Source: Parashewanella sp965200795
Lineage (GTDB): Bacteria; Pseudomonadota; Gammaproteobacteria; Enterobacterales; Shewanellaceae
NCBI GenBank assembly: GCA_965200795.1
Contig: CBDAVB010000012.1
Location: 124,001 to 188,000 of the forward strand
Direction: 5' to 3'
DNA length: 64,000 bases
Part shown: positions 9,127-17,605 of the stretch, piece after piece
How the letters are laid out: the number at the start of each line of letters is the position of its first letter
Numbering within the stretch: the stretch's first letter is position 1
The notes under the pieces: model-generated
Told to the model about the DNA's origin: nothing
What the model saw: only the letters and a program-made list of their open reading frames with translations
Database searches by the model: none
Made by a program: the position numbers and the translations under genes

Positions 9127-9265
9127 AGGAACTGTCCCGAAATAACTTCCCTGTTTGCTCGTTTATTTTTGGCTTATACAAGGCACAGAAAGCGAGGTGT
9201 CGTCATTCTACATATTGGCAATTTTAAGCAGTAACAAATCGGGAAGTTATTTCGGGACAGTTCCT
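9127..9265. repeat. Family B repeat, complete copy with inverted ends
   Basis: A 139-bp element bounded by AGGAACTGTCCCGAAATAAC and its exact complement. No coding potential. Other copies, whole or partial, occur at 1-80, 3929-4010, 19443-19502 and 21049-21367. This copy keeps the uninterrupted CCTTGTATAAGCC site (complement strand, about 9172-9184) into which family A inserted in the 21 kb copy. Confidence 0.82.
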
Positions 9266-9560
9266 TACATTTAAGGCGCGTTATGTGATGAAGCAGCGGA
9301 AGTGGTTTATACGCCGCGGTCAAAAGGCGATGAGAGACGGTAAAGAAATTGACCCATGTTCTTACGTGAATGATAAACTTCTGCGCCAGAGCGGACATCT
9401 GACCTGACAGGTAAAGTTCCGGCCGCCTGAAAGCGCCTGAAAAACGGACAATCTCAGAACTCAAGCGGAGAAAACCGCCGAATCGTTTTTGAGTCAGTAA
9501 CTTAAACAATAATTAACTGTTATTCGGATTAATAACTAAGCTAAATTACAGACACTGTCT
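9266..9560. other. Unassigned stretch between repeat and SDR gene
   Basis: No intact gene. A plus-strand frame around 9283-9400 reads through short peptides such as YVMKQRKWFIRRGQKAMRDG that look like a worn coding remnant, but I cannot assign a family. The final part should hold the promoter of the SDR gene at 9581. Confidence 0.35.
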
Positions 9561-9580
9561 AACCGCAAGGGGTATTTTAA

Positions 9581-10189
9581 ATGAAAATAGCATTAATCGG
9601 AGCAACAGGAACCATCGGGAAATCCGTCAGCCGACTGCTTTCAGCTCAGCATCAGATCATTAAAATCGGTAACAGAAGCGGTGATTTTATGATGGATATC
9701 GCCTCCAAATCATCGATTAAAGACGTTTTCGGCAATATCGGTCAGGTTGACGCCATTGTCTCAGCCGTCGGCTCGGTCGCATTTAAGAAACTGGATTCAA
9801 TGAATGATGATGACTGGTTACTGGGTTTTAAAAATAAGCTGCTCGGACAAATTAATATTGTTCAGGTAGGCAGTCAATACCTGAATGAAAACGGGAGTAT
9901 TACTCTCACCAGCGGCATTATATCCGAGCGCCCGATTGCATACGGCATCGCCGCCGCTACCGTAAACGGAGCGCTTGAGCATTTTGTCAGAGCCGCCGCG
10001 CTGGAGTTACCCGCCGGACAGCGAATTAACATTGTCAGTCCGACGGTTCTGACTGAGTCATTAGATAAATACGCTGACTTTTTCCCGGGCTTTATCGCGA
10101 TGGACGGAAAGGACGTCGCTCAATTTTACAAAAGAGCCGTTATGGGCGTGGAGAACGGTCAGGTTATCAGGGCATTTAACGGAAGTTAA
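9581..10189 (+). CDS. Short-chain dehydrogenase/reductase (SDR)
   Basis: A 202-residue Rossmann-fold protein. The NAD(P) motif is an atypical GATGTIG at residues 8-14, and an AIVSAVGSVA strand follows. The catalytic region reads SITLTSGIISERPIAYGIAAATVNGALEHF: it has a Ser, but the expected YxxxK appears as YGIAA without the lysine. That resembles the short 'YxxxN/A' SDR subgroup more than classical reductases, so activity is uncertain. The ATG has AAGGGG 9 bases upstream. It stands alone between a decayed IS110 and an IS5-type element, and its substrate cannot be inferred. Confidence 0.75.
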   Translation: MKIALIGATGTIGKSVSRLLSAQHQIIKIGNRSGDFMMDIASKSSIKDVFGNIGQVDAIVSAVGSVAFKKLDSMNDDDWLLGFKNKLLGQINIVQVGSQYLNENGSITLTSGIISERPIAYGIAAATVNGALEHFVRAAALELPAGQRINIVSPTVLTESLDKYADFFPGFIAMDGKDVAQFYKRAVMGVENGQVIRAFNGS

Positions 10190-10325
10190 GAGCGCGCCGC
10201 ACGTTCTCCTGACTTCGATTCAGACTAAAGTCTTTGGATTTGAGCCGTAGCCATTGTCATTACGGCCGTCCTGACAGCGGAAAATAATAAAAATGACGGA
10301 ACCGATAACGGGTATCAACATAATT

Positions 10326-11843
10326 AGTCGGTACTGAAAAACATAACTTCAAGATTTAAAATGTACGGCATCTGATTTACGCAAAATTCAGAACCGTACC
10401 CAAAAGCAACATTTCTTATATTTAGCATCAATTTCACTACAAAATAGTCAAAACTCACCATCTTTTCCGAGCAAAAAGAAAATGGCTAACCACTTTCTCA
10501 GGTTCCAGGCACACGCAGCCATTAGAAGGTTTATTGAGTCGCCAGCACCGCCCTTTAACCAGTTCTTACACAGCCTAAAATCACTCTTCAAATGCCCGAT
10601 TACAGGCTCAATTGTTGCCCGTTTTTTACAGAGTTCACTTTTGCGTTTTCTCTTTGCTTGCGAGTCCCGTTTTAATGGCCGGCTAGGGATAACAACTTCT
10701 TAATCAACATACTACATACACCCTTTATAGCCTTTATCTACAACGGCTGTAGTGATTTTACTCTTTCGGTGTTTATGGGCATGGTCAAGTGCAGGTCTAA
10801 GCAATTTTGAGTCGTGTTCATGTTTGTCATGACTGGTTACACCGATGATTAATTGACTCTGCTCTGTGAGCACGACAGAAGCCTTTTTACCATACTCGTA
10901 AGGCTTGTGGTCTTTGCCTTTCCCTACGCAGTAAACATCGGGTTCATGAAGGCTGTAAATCTTGTTCTTGTCTTTACGTTGCTGTGTAATGGCTTTTTCA
11001 TAATTGGAAAAATTCTCTTTTTGTAAATCAAGGAAATCTTGTGGAAGTTTGCGTTGTAGCTCCCTTAAAAGCTTACCTGCGATAACACGTAACCTTTTTA
11101 ACGCTCTTCTGGCTTTGCTTCGATTTTTGGCATGTCTAAAGCTTCGACAGTCAATGCGTAGCTGTTTGACTTCTTTGACATAAGTACGTCTTTGCTTGAT
11201 CCCAAATACTTTGGCTAGTTTATTGAGTCGGTTAACCACCTTGATGGCAAGTTTGCTATCTGTCGGATAAGTAATGGCTTTTTCTTGGACGGTTGTATCA
11301 ACGTACACGGTGTCATCTTCAGCTTTGTCACCGTGTAAAGCCACAGATAATGCAAAGATTTTTTCACAGCCTTTTTCACCGATGCGCTTACGAAAAACAC
11401 TGAGTTCACTGGCATCACAAGGGCGTGCTGTTTGAAACTCTGTCTCACCACAAAACACTTGAAAATACACGTTCATCAGCCACTCATCGACCAAGGCTTC
11501 ATCGCTGAGTTTGTAGAGCTGCTTGAGTATTAGCAAACCGCACATCAACCTAATTGGCTTCGCTTTACGGCCTAATTTTTTGTATAACGGCTTGAACTCT
11601 TCTTCCAACGCTCGCCAATCAAAGGCATTAGCTAAAATGAGTAAAGGGTGAGTTTGCAGAAGTTGGTCTGTGATATTAAACAGACTGGCATGAGGTAAAT
11701 TTGACGGGCTTTCTTTGAGCACTTTTAGCACCAAAACGACCAGAAACCGTAGGTTCACTATATCATTTCTGGTCGAAATTGAATGCATTAAATAGCTATA
11801 TTTTATTAGCGATCAGAATGTTAGATGTTTTTCATGACCGACT
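10326..11843 (-). mobile_element. IS5-type insertion sequence, decayed
   Basis: About 1.52 kb bounded by imperfect inverted repeats: AGTCGGTACTGAAAAACAT at the left and AGTCGGTCATGAAAAACAT (complement strand) at the right. AATT flanks both ends and may be a 4-base target duplication, typical for this family, or part of the repeat. It carries one transposase frame with two stop codons. Confidence 0.78.
10448..11788 (-). pseudogene. IS5-family DDE transposase with two in-frame stops
   Basis: The 446-codon frame from 11788 to the TGA at 10448 reads an IS5-like transposase: a helical N-terminal domain (RLMCGLLILKQLYKLSDEAL), DDE elements (DTVYVDTTVQEKA, then AVVDKGYKG) and a C-terminal RATIEPVIGHLKSDF motif with the catalytic Glu. 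The frame never shifts, but TAG interrupts it after KGYKGCM and TAA follows four codons later. These nonsense changes make it inactive unless suppressed. Confidence 0.85.
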
Positions 11844-11847
11844 AATT

Positions 11848-12089
11848 AAGCGTCTCTCCCCGACAGCCAACGAAGGCGGTAACAAGCCGAAACTACAGAT
11901 AAAACCTGAAAGTATTCCGCCTGTTTGGTATTCATAAACAGAAACAGACATACAAAATCAAATAAATTAACGTGTGCATCCGATATTCCTCACGACTCGC
12001 CGACCTGTAAAATCAGCGTACTTTTTCAGGCATCCGGCAAAATGACTCCCTGTGTTAATTACGGCTTTTCGCGGGCTGTCTTACCGGAT
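11848..12089. other. Unassigned intergenic DNA
   Basis: No reading frame, hairpin terminator or RNA gene was recognised between the IS5-type element and family A copy 2. A GCGTACTTTTTCAGGCATCCGGC segment resembles short stretches before the family A copies at 30826 and 42938, so the A insertions may favour, or be linked with, another older repeat. Confidence 0.3.
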
Positions 12090-12091
12090 TA

Positions 12092-12224
12092 AGTACCCGA
12101 CTATAAGTTTTTCGATATTTTTGGCGCTCTCGCGCGGTGATACCGGCAGTCTTTCAAGCAAGATTAACGCTGCAGAGCGCTTAAGACGGGCGTCAGAAAA
12201 GTGAAAAAATTATAATTGGGTACT
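12092..12224. repeat. Family A MITE, copy 2 (overlaps DUF4442 gene end)
   Basis: A 133-bp copy lacking part of the central region. The left end AGTACCCGACTATAAG follows a TA; the right end is TTATAATTGGGTACT followed by TG. Its right end supplies the last four codons and the TAA stop of the DUF4442 gene read on the minus strand. Confidence 0.85.
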
Positions 12225-12710
12225 TGTTTTCTTCTTTTCCGAGATCCAAAGCTTAATCTGACCTTTAACTACGACAACGTCATTGTCGTCGTAGGCCGTT
12301 ACATTAACGATTAAATCCCCCGGCTGCCAGGGCTCCGTAACTTGTGCGACACAACGAATGTCGCTTCCGGCTTTTGCGGTATAATCCAACGTCATGCCTT
12401 TTGGAATCCATCGTAAATGATTTGGCACGGAAGCCTCAGCTAAAGCTCCCATCGCGATTTCTAATCCATTACAAATAGCAATCACATGTACTGTTTTAAT
12501 GTGGTTATGAACCCGCCGGGCTTTTTTAAAAGTGCAAACACAATAGTCATGTTTTAATTCAGCGACAAAAGGGCGAATAGTACGAAAATAAGGCGCTTTA
12601 TAACTTAATACAATCGAAAATAATTTTTTGCCGAAGGGATAACCCGATAGTTTTTGATATAAGCATAACGTTTTATTAGGCTTACGAGTGTCTGCGTTTG
12701 TTGTTTCCAT
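12210..12710 (-). CDS. DUF4442 hotdog-fold protein (thioesterase-like)
   Basis: A 166-residue protein of the DUF4442 family, which has the hotdog fold of acyl-CoA/ACP thioesterases. Features include PYFRTIRPFVAELKHDY, the NHIKTVHVIAICNGLEIAMG core helix region and WIPKGMTLDY followed by paired strands. No acyl substrate is known. The last residues STQL and the stop codon come from the inverted end of family A copy 2, so the native C-terminus has been replaced by a few residues. The fold core is intact, so it may still work. The ATG has GAAAGGGAATC upstream as a plausible ribosome site. Confidence 0.75.
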   Translation of the reverse strand: METTNADTRKPNKTLCLYQKLSGYPFGKKLFSIVLSYKAPYFRTIRPFVAELKHDYCVCTFKKARRVHNHIKTVHVIAICNGLEIAMGALAEASVPNHLRWIPKGMTLDYTAKAGSDIRCVAQVTEPWQPGDLIVNVTAYDDNDVVVVKGQIKLWISEKKKTSTQL

Positions 12711-12794
12711 GATTCCCTTTCTGGCTGGTCTGACGTGCGTGATAATGATAGAACACTTTATATAGCGAGTCTATAAGATGAAACCGAAGTTGCA

Positions 12795-12855
12795 ACGCCG
12801 AAGTGCGGTAAAGATGGGCATAGAAAAAATGTTAGAAAATTTATGGTCAGCTGCT
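12795..12855. repeat. Family D repeat, right-end remnant
   Basis: The segment from GCCGAAGTGCGGTAAAGATG to GGTCAGCTGCT, followed by TA, matches the right half of the complete family D copy at 16054-16175. The left half is not recognisable. It sits in the presumed promoter region of the ankyrin gene. Confidence 0.65.
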
Positions 12856-12952
12856 TAACATCATCCTAAAAATGTGATTACGCAATCTGGAAAATTTTTA
12901 ATTTTTATGTAAGTTACCAATTAACCCTCAATAAGGAAGACGGGTTAATTCA

Positions 12953-14569
12953 TTGACAACATCACCGATAAATCAGCTGACTGAATCTGTCAGTTTAAGA
13001 GAGCCGATCACAAAAGTGCCCTGCGAAAGCAAAGTGATATTTAATGATAAAGTTTATCAGTTAAATTCGAAGGAAATCCCGGCGATTAACGATTTTATTC
13101 AGCATGATGATGACGCTGGCGGATTCAATATGTGGGGAGGTTACCCTTTTCTCGATTGTCACTCAACTTTCCTGGGAGATTTACTGCAGAGGAAAAGAAA
13201 CTTCAATCTTATTTTAGCCGCTTATAACGGCCGGAGCGAAAAGACAGGAAACATAAACCCTATTTTAACCGCTAATAACCGCCGGACCGTAAAGGCGAGA
13301 AACATAAACCTTATTACAGCCGCTGATAACGGCGAGACCGAAAAGGTAAGACTCCTGATCCAATCGGGCGCCGACGTCAATCACAAGAACAACGAAGGCT
13401 TCACAGCGCTCAGCTCAGCCGCCGATAAAGGGGATACCGCAATGGTAATTCTCCTGATAGGATCGGGCGCCGAAGTCGATCACGAGATAAAACACGGCTC
13501 CACTCCCCTTATCGCGGCCGCTAAGAAAGGCCATAGCGAAGTGGTAGAGACCCTTTGCCGGTTCGGCGCCGATGTCAATCACACCACCCAAGAAGGCTTC
13601 ACCGCTTTTACCTCAGCCGCTGTTGGCGGCCATATCGAAACGTTAATGCGACTGTTTTGCTTGGGCGCCGACGTCCATCACCAAGTCAAAGACGGCTCAA
13701 CCGCCCTCATCTTAGCCGTTAACGGCGGCCATACCGAAGTAGTAACCTACCTGATAAACCTGGGCGCCGACGTCCGTCACAAGACCCGAACCGGCTTCAC
13801 CGCCCTCACTATAGCCGCTAAGCACGGCCGCGGAGAAGCGGCAAGAATCCTGATCCGACAGGGCGCCGACGTCAATAACATAACCAACGACGAATTCACG
13901 GTGCTCAACTCAGCCGCCGCCAACGGCCATACCGAATTGGTAGACCTGCTGCTCAAAGCGGGCGCCGATGTCAATCACCAGACACCAAAAGGCTTTACTT
14001 CACTTAACTCAGCCGCTAAGAAAGGTCATCCCAAAGTGGTAAAACTCCTGCTCCTGCGGGGCGCCAGCGTCTTTCTCCAGACCAAAGTCGGCTTCACCGC
14101 TCTCATCTCGGCCGCCGGTGCCGGCCATACCCGGGTAGTGGAACTCCTGATCCAATGGGGCGCCGATGTCAATCACCAGACCGGAAACGGCTTCACCGCC
14201 CTCAACTCAGCCGCTAAGAACGGCCATGCCGAAGTGGTAAAACTCCTGCTCCTGCGGGGCGCCAGCGTCTTTCTCCAGACCGGAAGAGGCTTCACCGCTC
14301 TCACCTCAGCCGCCTGTTGCGGCCATGCCCGAGCAGTAGAACTCCTGATCCGATGGGGCGCCGATGTCAATCACCAGACCGTGAACGGCTTCACTGCCCT
14401 CAACTCAGCCGCCAAGAACGGCCATACCGCAGTGGTAGAACTTCTGCTCAACTCGGGCGCCGATGTCAATCTGCGGACTGACATCGGTTACACTGCTCTC
14501 ATCTCAGCCGTTAACAGCGGCCATACCGCAGTGGTAAACCTCCTGCGCCGGCACATGATCTGGCGCTAA
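12953..14569 (+). CDS. Ankyrin-repeat protein (13 repeats)
   Basis: A 538-residue protein: a unique N-terminal region (about 1-110) and about thirteen 33-residue ankyrin repeats (about 115-538) with the usual GFTALxxAAxxGHxxVVxLL pattern and GADVN loops. Ankyrin stacks bind proteins. The family is common in host-associated bacteria, but also occurs in free-living ones. No signal peptide is visible. The start is a TTG at 12953, about 13 bases after AAGGAAGA, so the true start is uncertain. The repeats are alike at DNA level and show a two-repeat higher-order unit (repeats 8-9 and 10-11). The gene overlaps the convergent ndh stop by 4 bases. Confidence 0.85.
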   Translation: MTTSPINQLTESVSLREPITKVPCESKVIFNDKVYQLNSKEIPAINDFIQHDDDAGGFNMWGGYPFLDCHSTFLGDLLQRKRNFNLILAAYNGRSEKTGNINPILTANNRRTVKARNINLITAADNGETEKVRLLIQSGADVNHKNNEGFTALSSAADKGDTAMVILLIGSGAEVDHEIKHGSTPLIAAAKKGHSEVVETLCRFGADVNHTTQEGFTAFTSAAVGGHIETLMRLFCLGADVHHQVKDGSTALILAVNGGHTEVVTYLINLGADVRHKTRTGFTALTIAAKHGRGEAARILIRQGADVNNITNDEFTVLNSAAANGHTELVDLLLKAGADVNHQTPKGFTSLNSAAKKGHPKVVKLLLLRGASVFLQTKVGFTALISAAGAGHTRVVELLIQWGADVNHQTGNGFTALNSAAKNGHAEVVKLLLLRGASVFLQTGRGFTALTSAACCGHARAVELLIRWGADVNHQTVNGFTALNSAAKNGHTAVVELLLNSGADVNLRTDIGYTALISAVNSGHTAVVNLLRRHMIWR

Positions 14570-15858
14570 TGCAATTTTAACTTCGGCCTATGCCAGCGAA
14601 GTAGTTTTTGCGCAAAACGATAAATGAGCGCCGAAAAATACCCGTACAGGCTGGAAAGATGACGCTGATACAGCGACATATACATGAATCTTGCGATATG
14701 CCCTTCAACAAAAAATTCACCGGACCGTAAACTCCCCATCAGATTTCCGACCGCTGAAAAGCGGCTTAATGAAACCAGTGAGCCGTAATCCTTATAAACG
14801 AATTCACTCTCCTGGCGACCGTTAAACCTGCTGACTAAATTCTTATATAATCGATGTGCCATTTGATCGGCTGACTGCGCTCTGGGAGGTGACATTCTGC
14901 CGTCTTGTAACTCCATGGCCGCGCAGTCTCCGATCACATATACGTCATCAACACCAGCCACTTTCATGAAGCGATCAACTTCAATTTGATTTCGCTTAGT
15001 GACAGGTAACTGAGATATTGAGGCGCAGATATCCGGCCCCTTAACACCTGCCGCCCATACTTTAATATTGGCCGGAATTAAATTGCCGTCATGAGTGATA
15101 AAACCATCTTTGGTGACTTCCTGAACTTGAACACCGATATGCAGTTTAACTCCGATCCGATCCAGTAAAGATTGAGCTCTGGCGCTTATACGTTCAGGCA
15201 GCTGAGGCAGAATTTTAGGTGAAGCCTCAATAAGGTGAACATCTAAGTGACCGTCAGAAACATTGTCGTAGCCGAAGTCTTTCACCGAGTCTATGACATG
15301 AAATAACTCGGCGGCCAGCTCGACGCCGGTCGCGCCAGCCCCGACGATTCCGATGCTGAGTTTTTTATCCTCGTTTTCACTCAGTTGTAATAGCGCGTCT
15401 AAAAGTTTTTGATGGAACAGCTCAGCGCTTTGCAGATTATCTAAAAAGATGCAATGCTCCTTGGCTCCGGGGGTGCCGAAAGTGTTCGACACGCTGCCGA
15501 GCGCGAGAACCATATGGTCATAATCAATGGTTCTGGAAGCCAGCAATAATTCACCGTCTTCGGCGTATACCGGCGCTAAATGTATTTGCTTTGCTTCGAC
15601 ATCACAACCGGTAAATTCACCGCGGATAAAGCGATAACCGTTTTTTAAGCCGTGATCGCGATAAAGCAAACCGTCAATCGAGCGATCAATCGCTCCCACA
15701 GCAACTTCATGTAATTTGGGTTTCCACAGATGAACCGGGCTTTTATCTATCAAACAAATATCAAAATTATCTTTTTTTCCGAATTTGCGACCTAATCTTG
15801 ACGCCAAAGCTAAACCGCCTGCCCCACCACCTACAATGACAATTTTTTTTACCGTCAT
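14566..15858 (-). CDS. ndh: Type II NADH dehydrogenase (NDH-2)
   Basis: A 430-residue single-subunit NADH:quinone oxidoreductase that feeds electrons to the quinone pool without pumping protons. The FAD site is IVIVGGGAGGLALASRLG at the N-terminus. The NADH site is IGIVGAGATGVELAAEL mid-protein, and the second FAD motif is VYVIGDCAA. A membrane-contacting C-terminal region follows. I use the ATG at 15858, preceded by CTCTGAGG, because the longer frame from 15930 adds residues outside the family. The gene stands alone and its stop overlaps that of the ankyrin gene. Confidence 0.9.
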   Translation of the reverse strand: MTVKKIVIVGGGAGGLALASRLGRKFGKKDNFDICLIDKSPVHLWKPKLHEVAVGAIDRSIDGLLYRDHGLKNGYRFIRGEFTGCDVEAKQIHLAPVYAEDGELLLASRTIDYDHMVLALGSVSNTFGTPGAKEHCIFLDNLQSAELFHQKLLDALLQLSENEDKKLSIGIVGAGATGVELAAELFHVIDSVKDFGYDNVSDGHLDVHLIEASPKILPQLPERISARAQSLLDRIGVKLHIGVQVQEVTKDGFITHDGNLIPANIKVWAAGVKGPDICASISQLPVTKRNQIEVDRFMKVAGVDDVYVIGDCAAMELQDGRMSPPRAQSADQMAHRLYKNLVSRFNGRQESEFVYKDYGSLVSLSRFSAVGNLMGSLRSGEFFVEGHIARFMYMSLYQRHLSSLYGYFSALIYRFAQKLLRWHRPKLKLH

Positions 15859-16053
15859 AGAAACCTCAGAGTTATTGATAGGAATTGAATTAAATTGGTC
15901 AGACCAAATAACCGCAATATAATCTAGCACAAGTGACTAATTAACATAAGCAAAAAAAGCTTATCAGATGGTCAACCTGATTAATGATAGTCAACAATAG
16001 CAAAGTTACATATTTGAATAAGTAATAAGAAAAGTAAATTTGAATAGAATATA
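15859..16053. other. ndh upstream region
   Basis: AT-rich DNA that should contain the ndh promoter. No clear FNR-type or other operator was recognised. It ends at the family D repeat. Confidence 0.3.
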
Positions 16054-16175
16054 AGCAGCTGACGATAAGTTTCTTCGGTATTTTGGCGCTCAGATTTGGC
16101 GCGATACAAGGCGCGACGCCGAAGTGCGGTAAAGACGGGCATCAAAAAATGTCAGAAAACTTATGGCCGGCGACT
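16054..16175. repeat. Family D repeat, complete copy
   Basis: A 122-bp element with TA on both sides and inverted ends AGCAGCTGACGATAAGTTT and (complement) AGTCGCCGGCCATAAGTTTT. The layout matches family A (TA flanks, AG...CT ends, ATAAGTTTT inside the ends), but the core differs. I read it as a sister family. Confidence 0.72.
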
Positions 16176-16198
16176 TATTTTAAAACCGCTCAGTATGC

Positions 16199-16224
16199 GT
16201 CCGGGGAACTCAGTCCCCGGACTT
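16199..16224 (-). terminator. Hairpin after glnB
   Basis: A strong GC stem, GTCCGGGGA/TCCCCGGAC, lies just after the glnB stop. There is no clear T tract, so it may be a transcript-stabilising 3' hairpin or a weak terminator. Confidence 0.5.
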
Positions 16225-16235
16225 AATATCTGAAA

Positions 16236-16574
16236 TTAAACGGCGTCTTCGTTTTCCTCGCCGGTTCTGATACGGATCACCCGATCGATATCGGTAACGA
16301 AAATCTTACCGTCACCGATCTTATTTGTTCTGGCTGTATTAACAACGGCTTCCAGGGCCTGATCCAGCAGTTCATCCTGAATAACGATTTCAATTTTCAC
16401 TTTCGGGAGAAAATCCACCATATACTCGGCGCCGCGATAAAGCTCTGTATGGCCTTTCTGACGACCAAAACCTTTGACTTCCATGACCGTCATACCGCTG
16501 ACGCCGATTTCCGCCAGCGATTCCCGAACATCATCCAGTTTAAAAGGTTTGATGATCGCTTCAATCTTTTTCAT
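16236..16574 (-). CDS. glnB: Nitrogen regulatory protein P-II (GlnB)
   Basis: A 112-residue PII signal protein, the usual length, which integrates 2-oxoglutarate, ATP/ADP and uridylylation by GlnD to control glutamine synthetase and NtrB. The T-loop sequence ELYRGAEYMVDF places the uridylylated tyrosine at residue 51. The B-loop TNKIGDGKIFV and the C-loop region RIRTGE are intact. The ATG follows GGGGA at proper distance. There is no neighbouring amtB, which favours GlnB over GlnK, though sequence alone does not fully separate them. Confidence 0.92.
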   Translation of the reverse strand: MKKIEAIIKPFKLDDVRESLAEIGVSGMTVMEVKGFGRQKGHTELYRGAEYMVDFLPKVKIEIVIQDELLDQALEAVVNTARTNKIGDGKIFVTDIDRVIRIRTGEENEDAV

Positions 16575-16694
16575 TGTTTTTCCCCGAATTTGCTTAACAC
16601 GCCGCTCAGACCAAAGTGAATGAAAACAAAGTTTCTAATATTGTTAATATTCTAGCGTTAACGGTTCAGTTTTCATACCCGCAAAGCAGAATGA

Positions 16695-16853
16695 AGTGCC
16701 TGACTGTAGGTTTTTCGATATTTTTGGCGCTCAGGTTAAGTGTCCCGCAAGGCGCTCTCGCGCGATAATACCGGCGGTCTTTCAGGCAAGAGTAACGCCG
16801 CGCAGTGCTTAAGGCGGACGTCACAAAAGTACAAAAACTTATAGTCGGGTACT
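16695..16853. repeat. Family A MITE, copy 4
   Basis: About 159 bp with ends AGTGCCTGACTGTAGG and (complement) AGTACCCGACTATAAG; right flank TA, left flank GA (probably a mutated TA). It lies between the divergent glnB and pseudopilin genes. Confidence 0.85.
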
Positions 16854-16995
16854 TAAAGACCTGACGCGAGTAATCAGCCGGCCAAACGTTTCAGGAACGA
16901 ACCTTTCCGCCAAGTCCCTTAGTAAAAAAGTATTATTCCTTCGGGTTTTGTGATGGGCTAAACTTATTAGGTCAAATGGATTCAAGGAAGAAGCC

Positions 16996-17505
16996 GTGTG
17001 TGAGGTTAAGGGATTTACGATTTTAGAGTTAATGGTAACGATCGCCGTCGCCGCAATACTTCTGATTATAGGCGCGCCGTCACTTAACAGCCTTTACCAG
17101 AGTCAGCGGGCTGACATGGCGGCTCGTAAAATCCATCAGATAGTTATACTCGCCCGAAGTCACGCTGTCTCGACTGATCAGTTCGTGACAGTTTGCAATC
17201 TTAAAAACAAACAATGTACGACAGATTGGTCTTCGGGTATCACCGCATTTGTCGATTATAACGGAAATAAAACGCTGGACGCCGGCTCAGACATCAAGTT
17301 AAAGCAGATAGACGGTTTTGATGACGATGATAAAATCAACGCTAAACCATCATCTTTTCAATTCCGGCTTGACGGAACCGTAAATAAAGGCGGAACCATA
17401 GCCTATTGCCCGAAAGACTACCGAAACATTCCGTCAAAACAGGTCGTCATTTCTAACAGCGGAAGAATTCGTTTAAGAGAGCTGAATATCAGCAAATGTG
17501 AATAA
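16996..17505 (+). CDS. FimT/GspH-type minor pseudopilin
   Basis: A 169-residue type IV pilin-like protein. The prepilin peptidase site is MCEVKG|FTILELMVTIAVA, giving a short leader and a hydrophobic N-terminal helix with the conserved Glu at mature position 5. The rest fits GspH/FimT, with paired cysteines (CNLKNKQC) and a C-terminal beta region. It starts at GTG 16996, behind CAAGGAAG. The closely related gene at 17606 follows, so this is a tandem duplication; no pilus assembly genes are near. It could act in type IV pilus priming, DNA uptake or type II secretion. Confidence 0.82.
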   Translation: MCEVKGFTILELMVTIAVAAILLIIGAPSLNSLYQSQRADMAARKIHQIVILARSHAVSTDQFVTVCNLKNKQCTTDWSSGITAFVDYNGNKTLDAGSDIKLKQIDGFDDDDKINAKPSSFQFRLDGTVNKGGTIAYCPKDYRNIPSKQVVISNSGRIRLRELNISKCE

Positions 17506-17605
17506 AATGATATTATCCTCCGATCACCGGTTTTCACTAATACAAAAGGATGATTCCTAAAACACAATTCTATATACTCGACGTCACGCTTTTGAGGATT
17601 AAGTC

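Noticed and set aside
9174..9509. 111-codon minus-strand frame
   Set aside because: Covers family B end and non-coding DNA; no family resemblance and no ribosome site.
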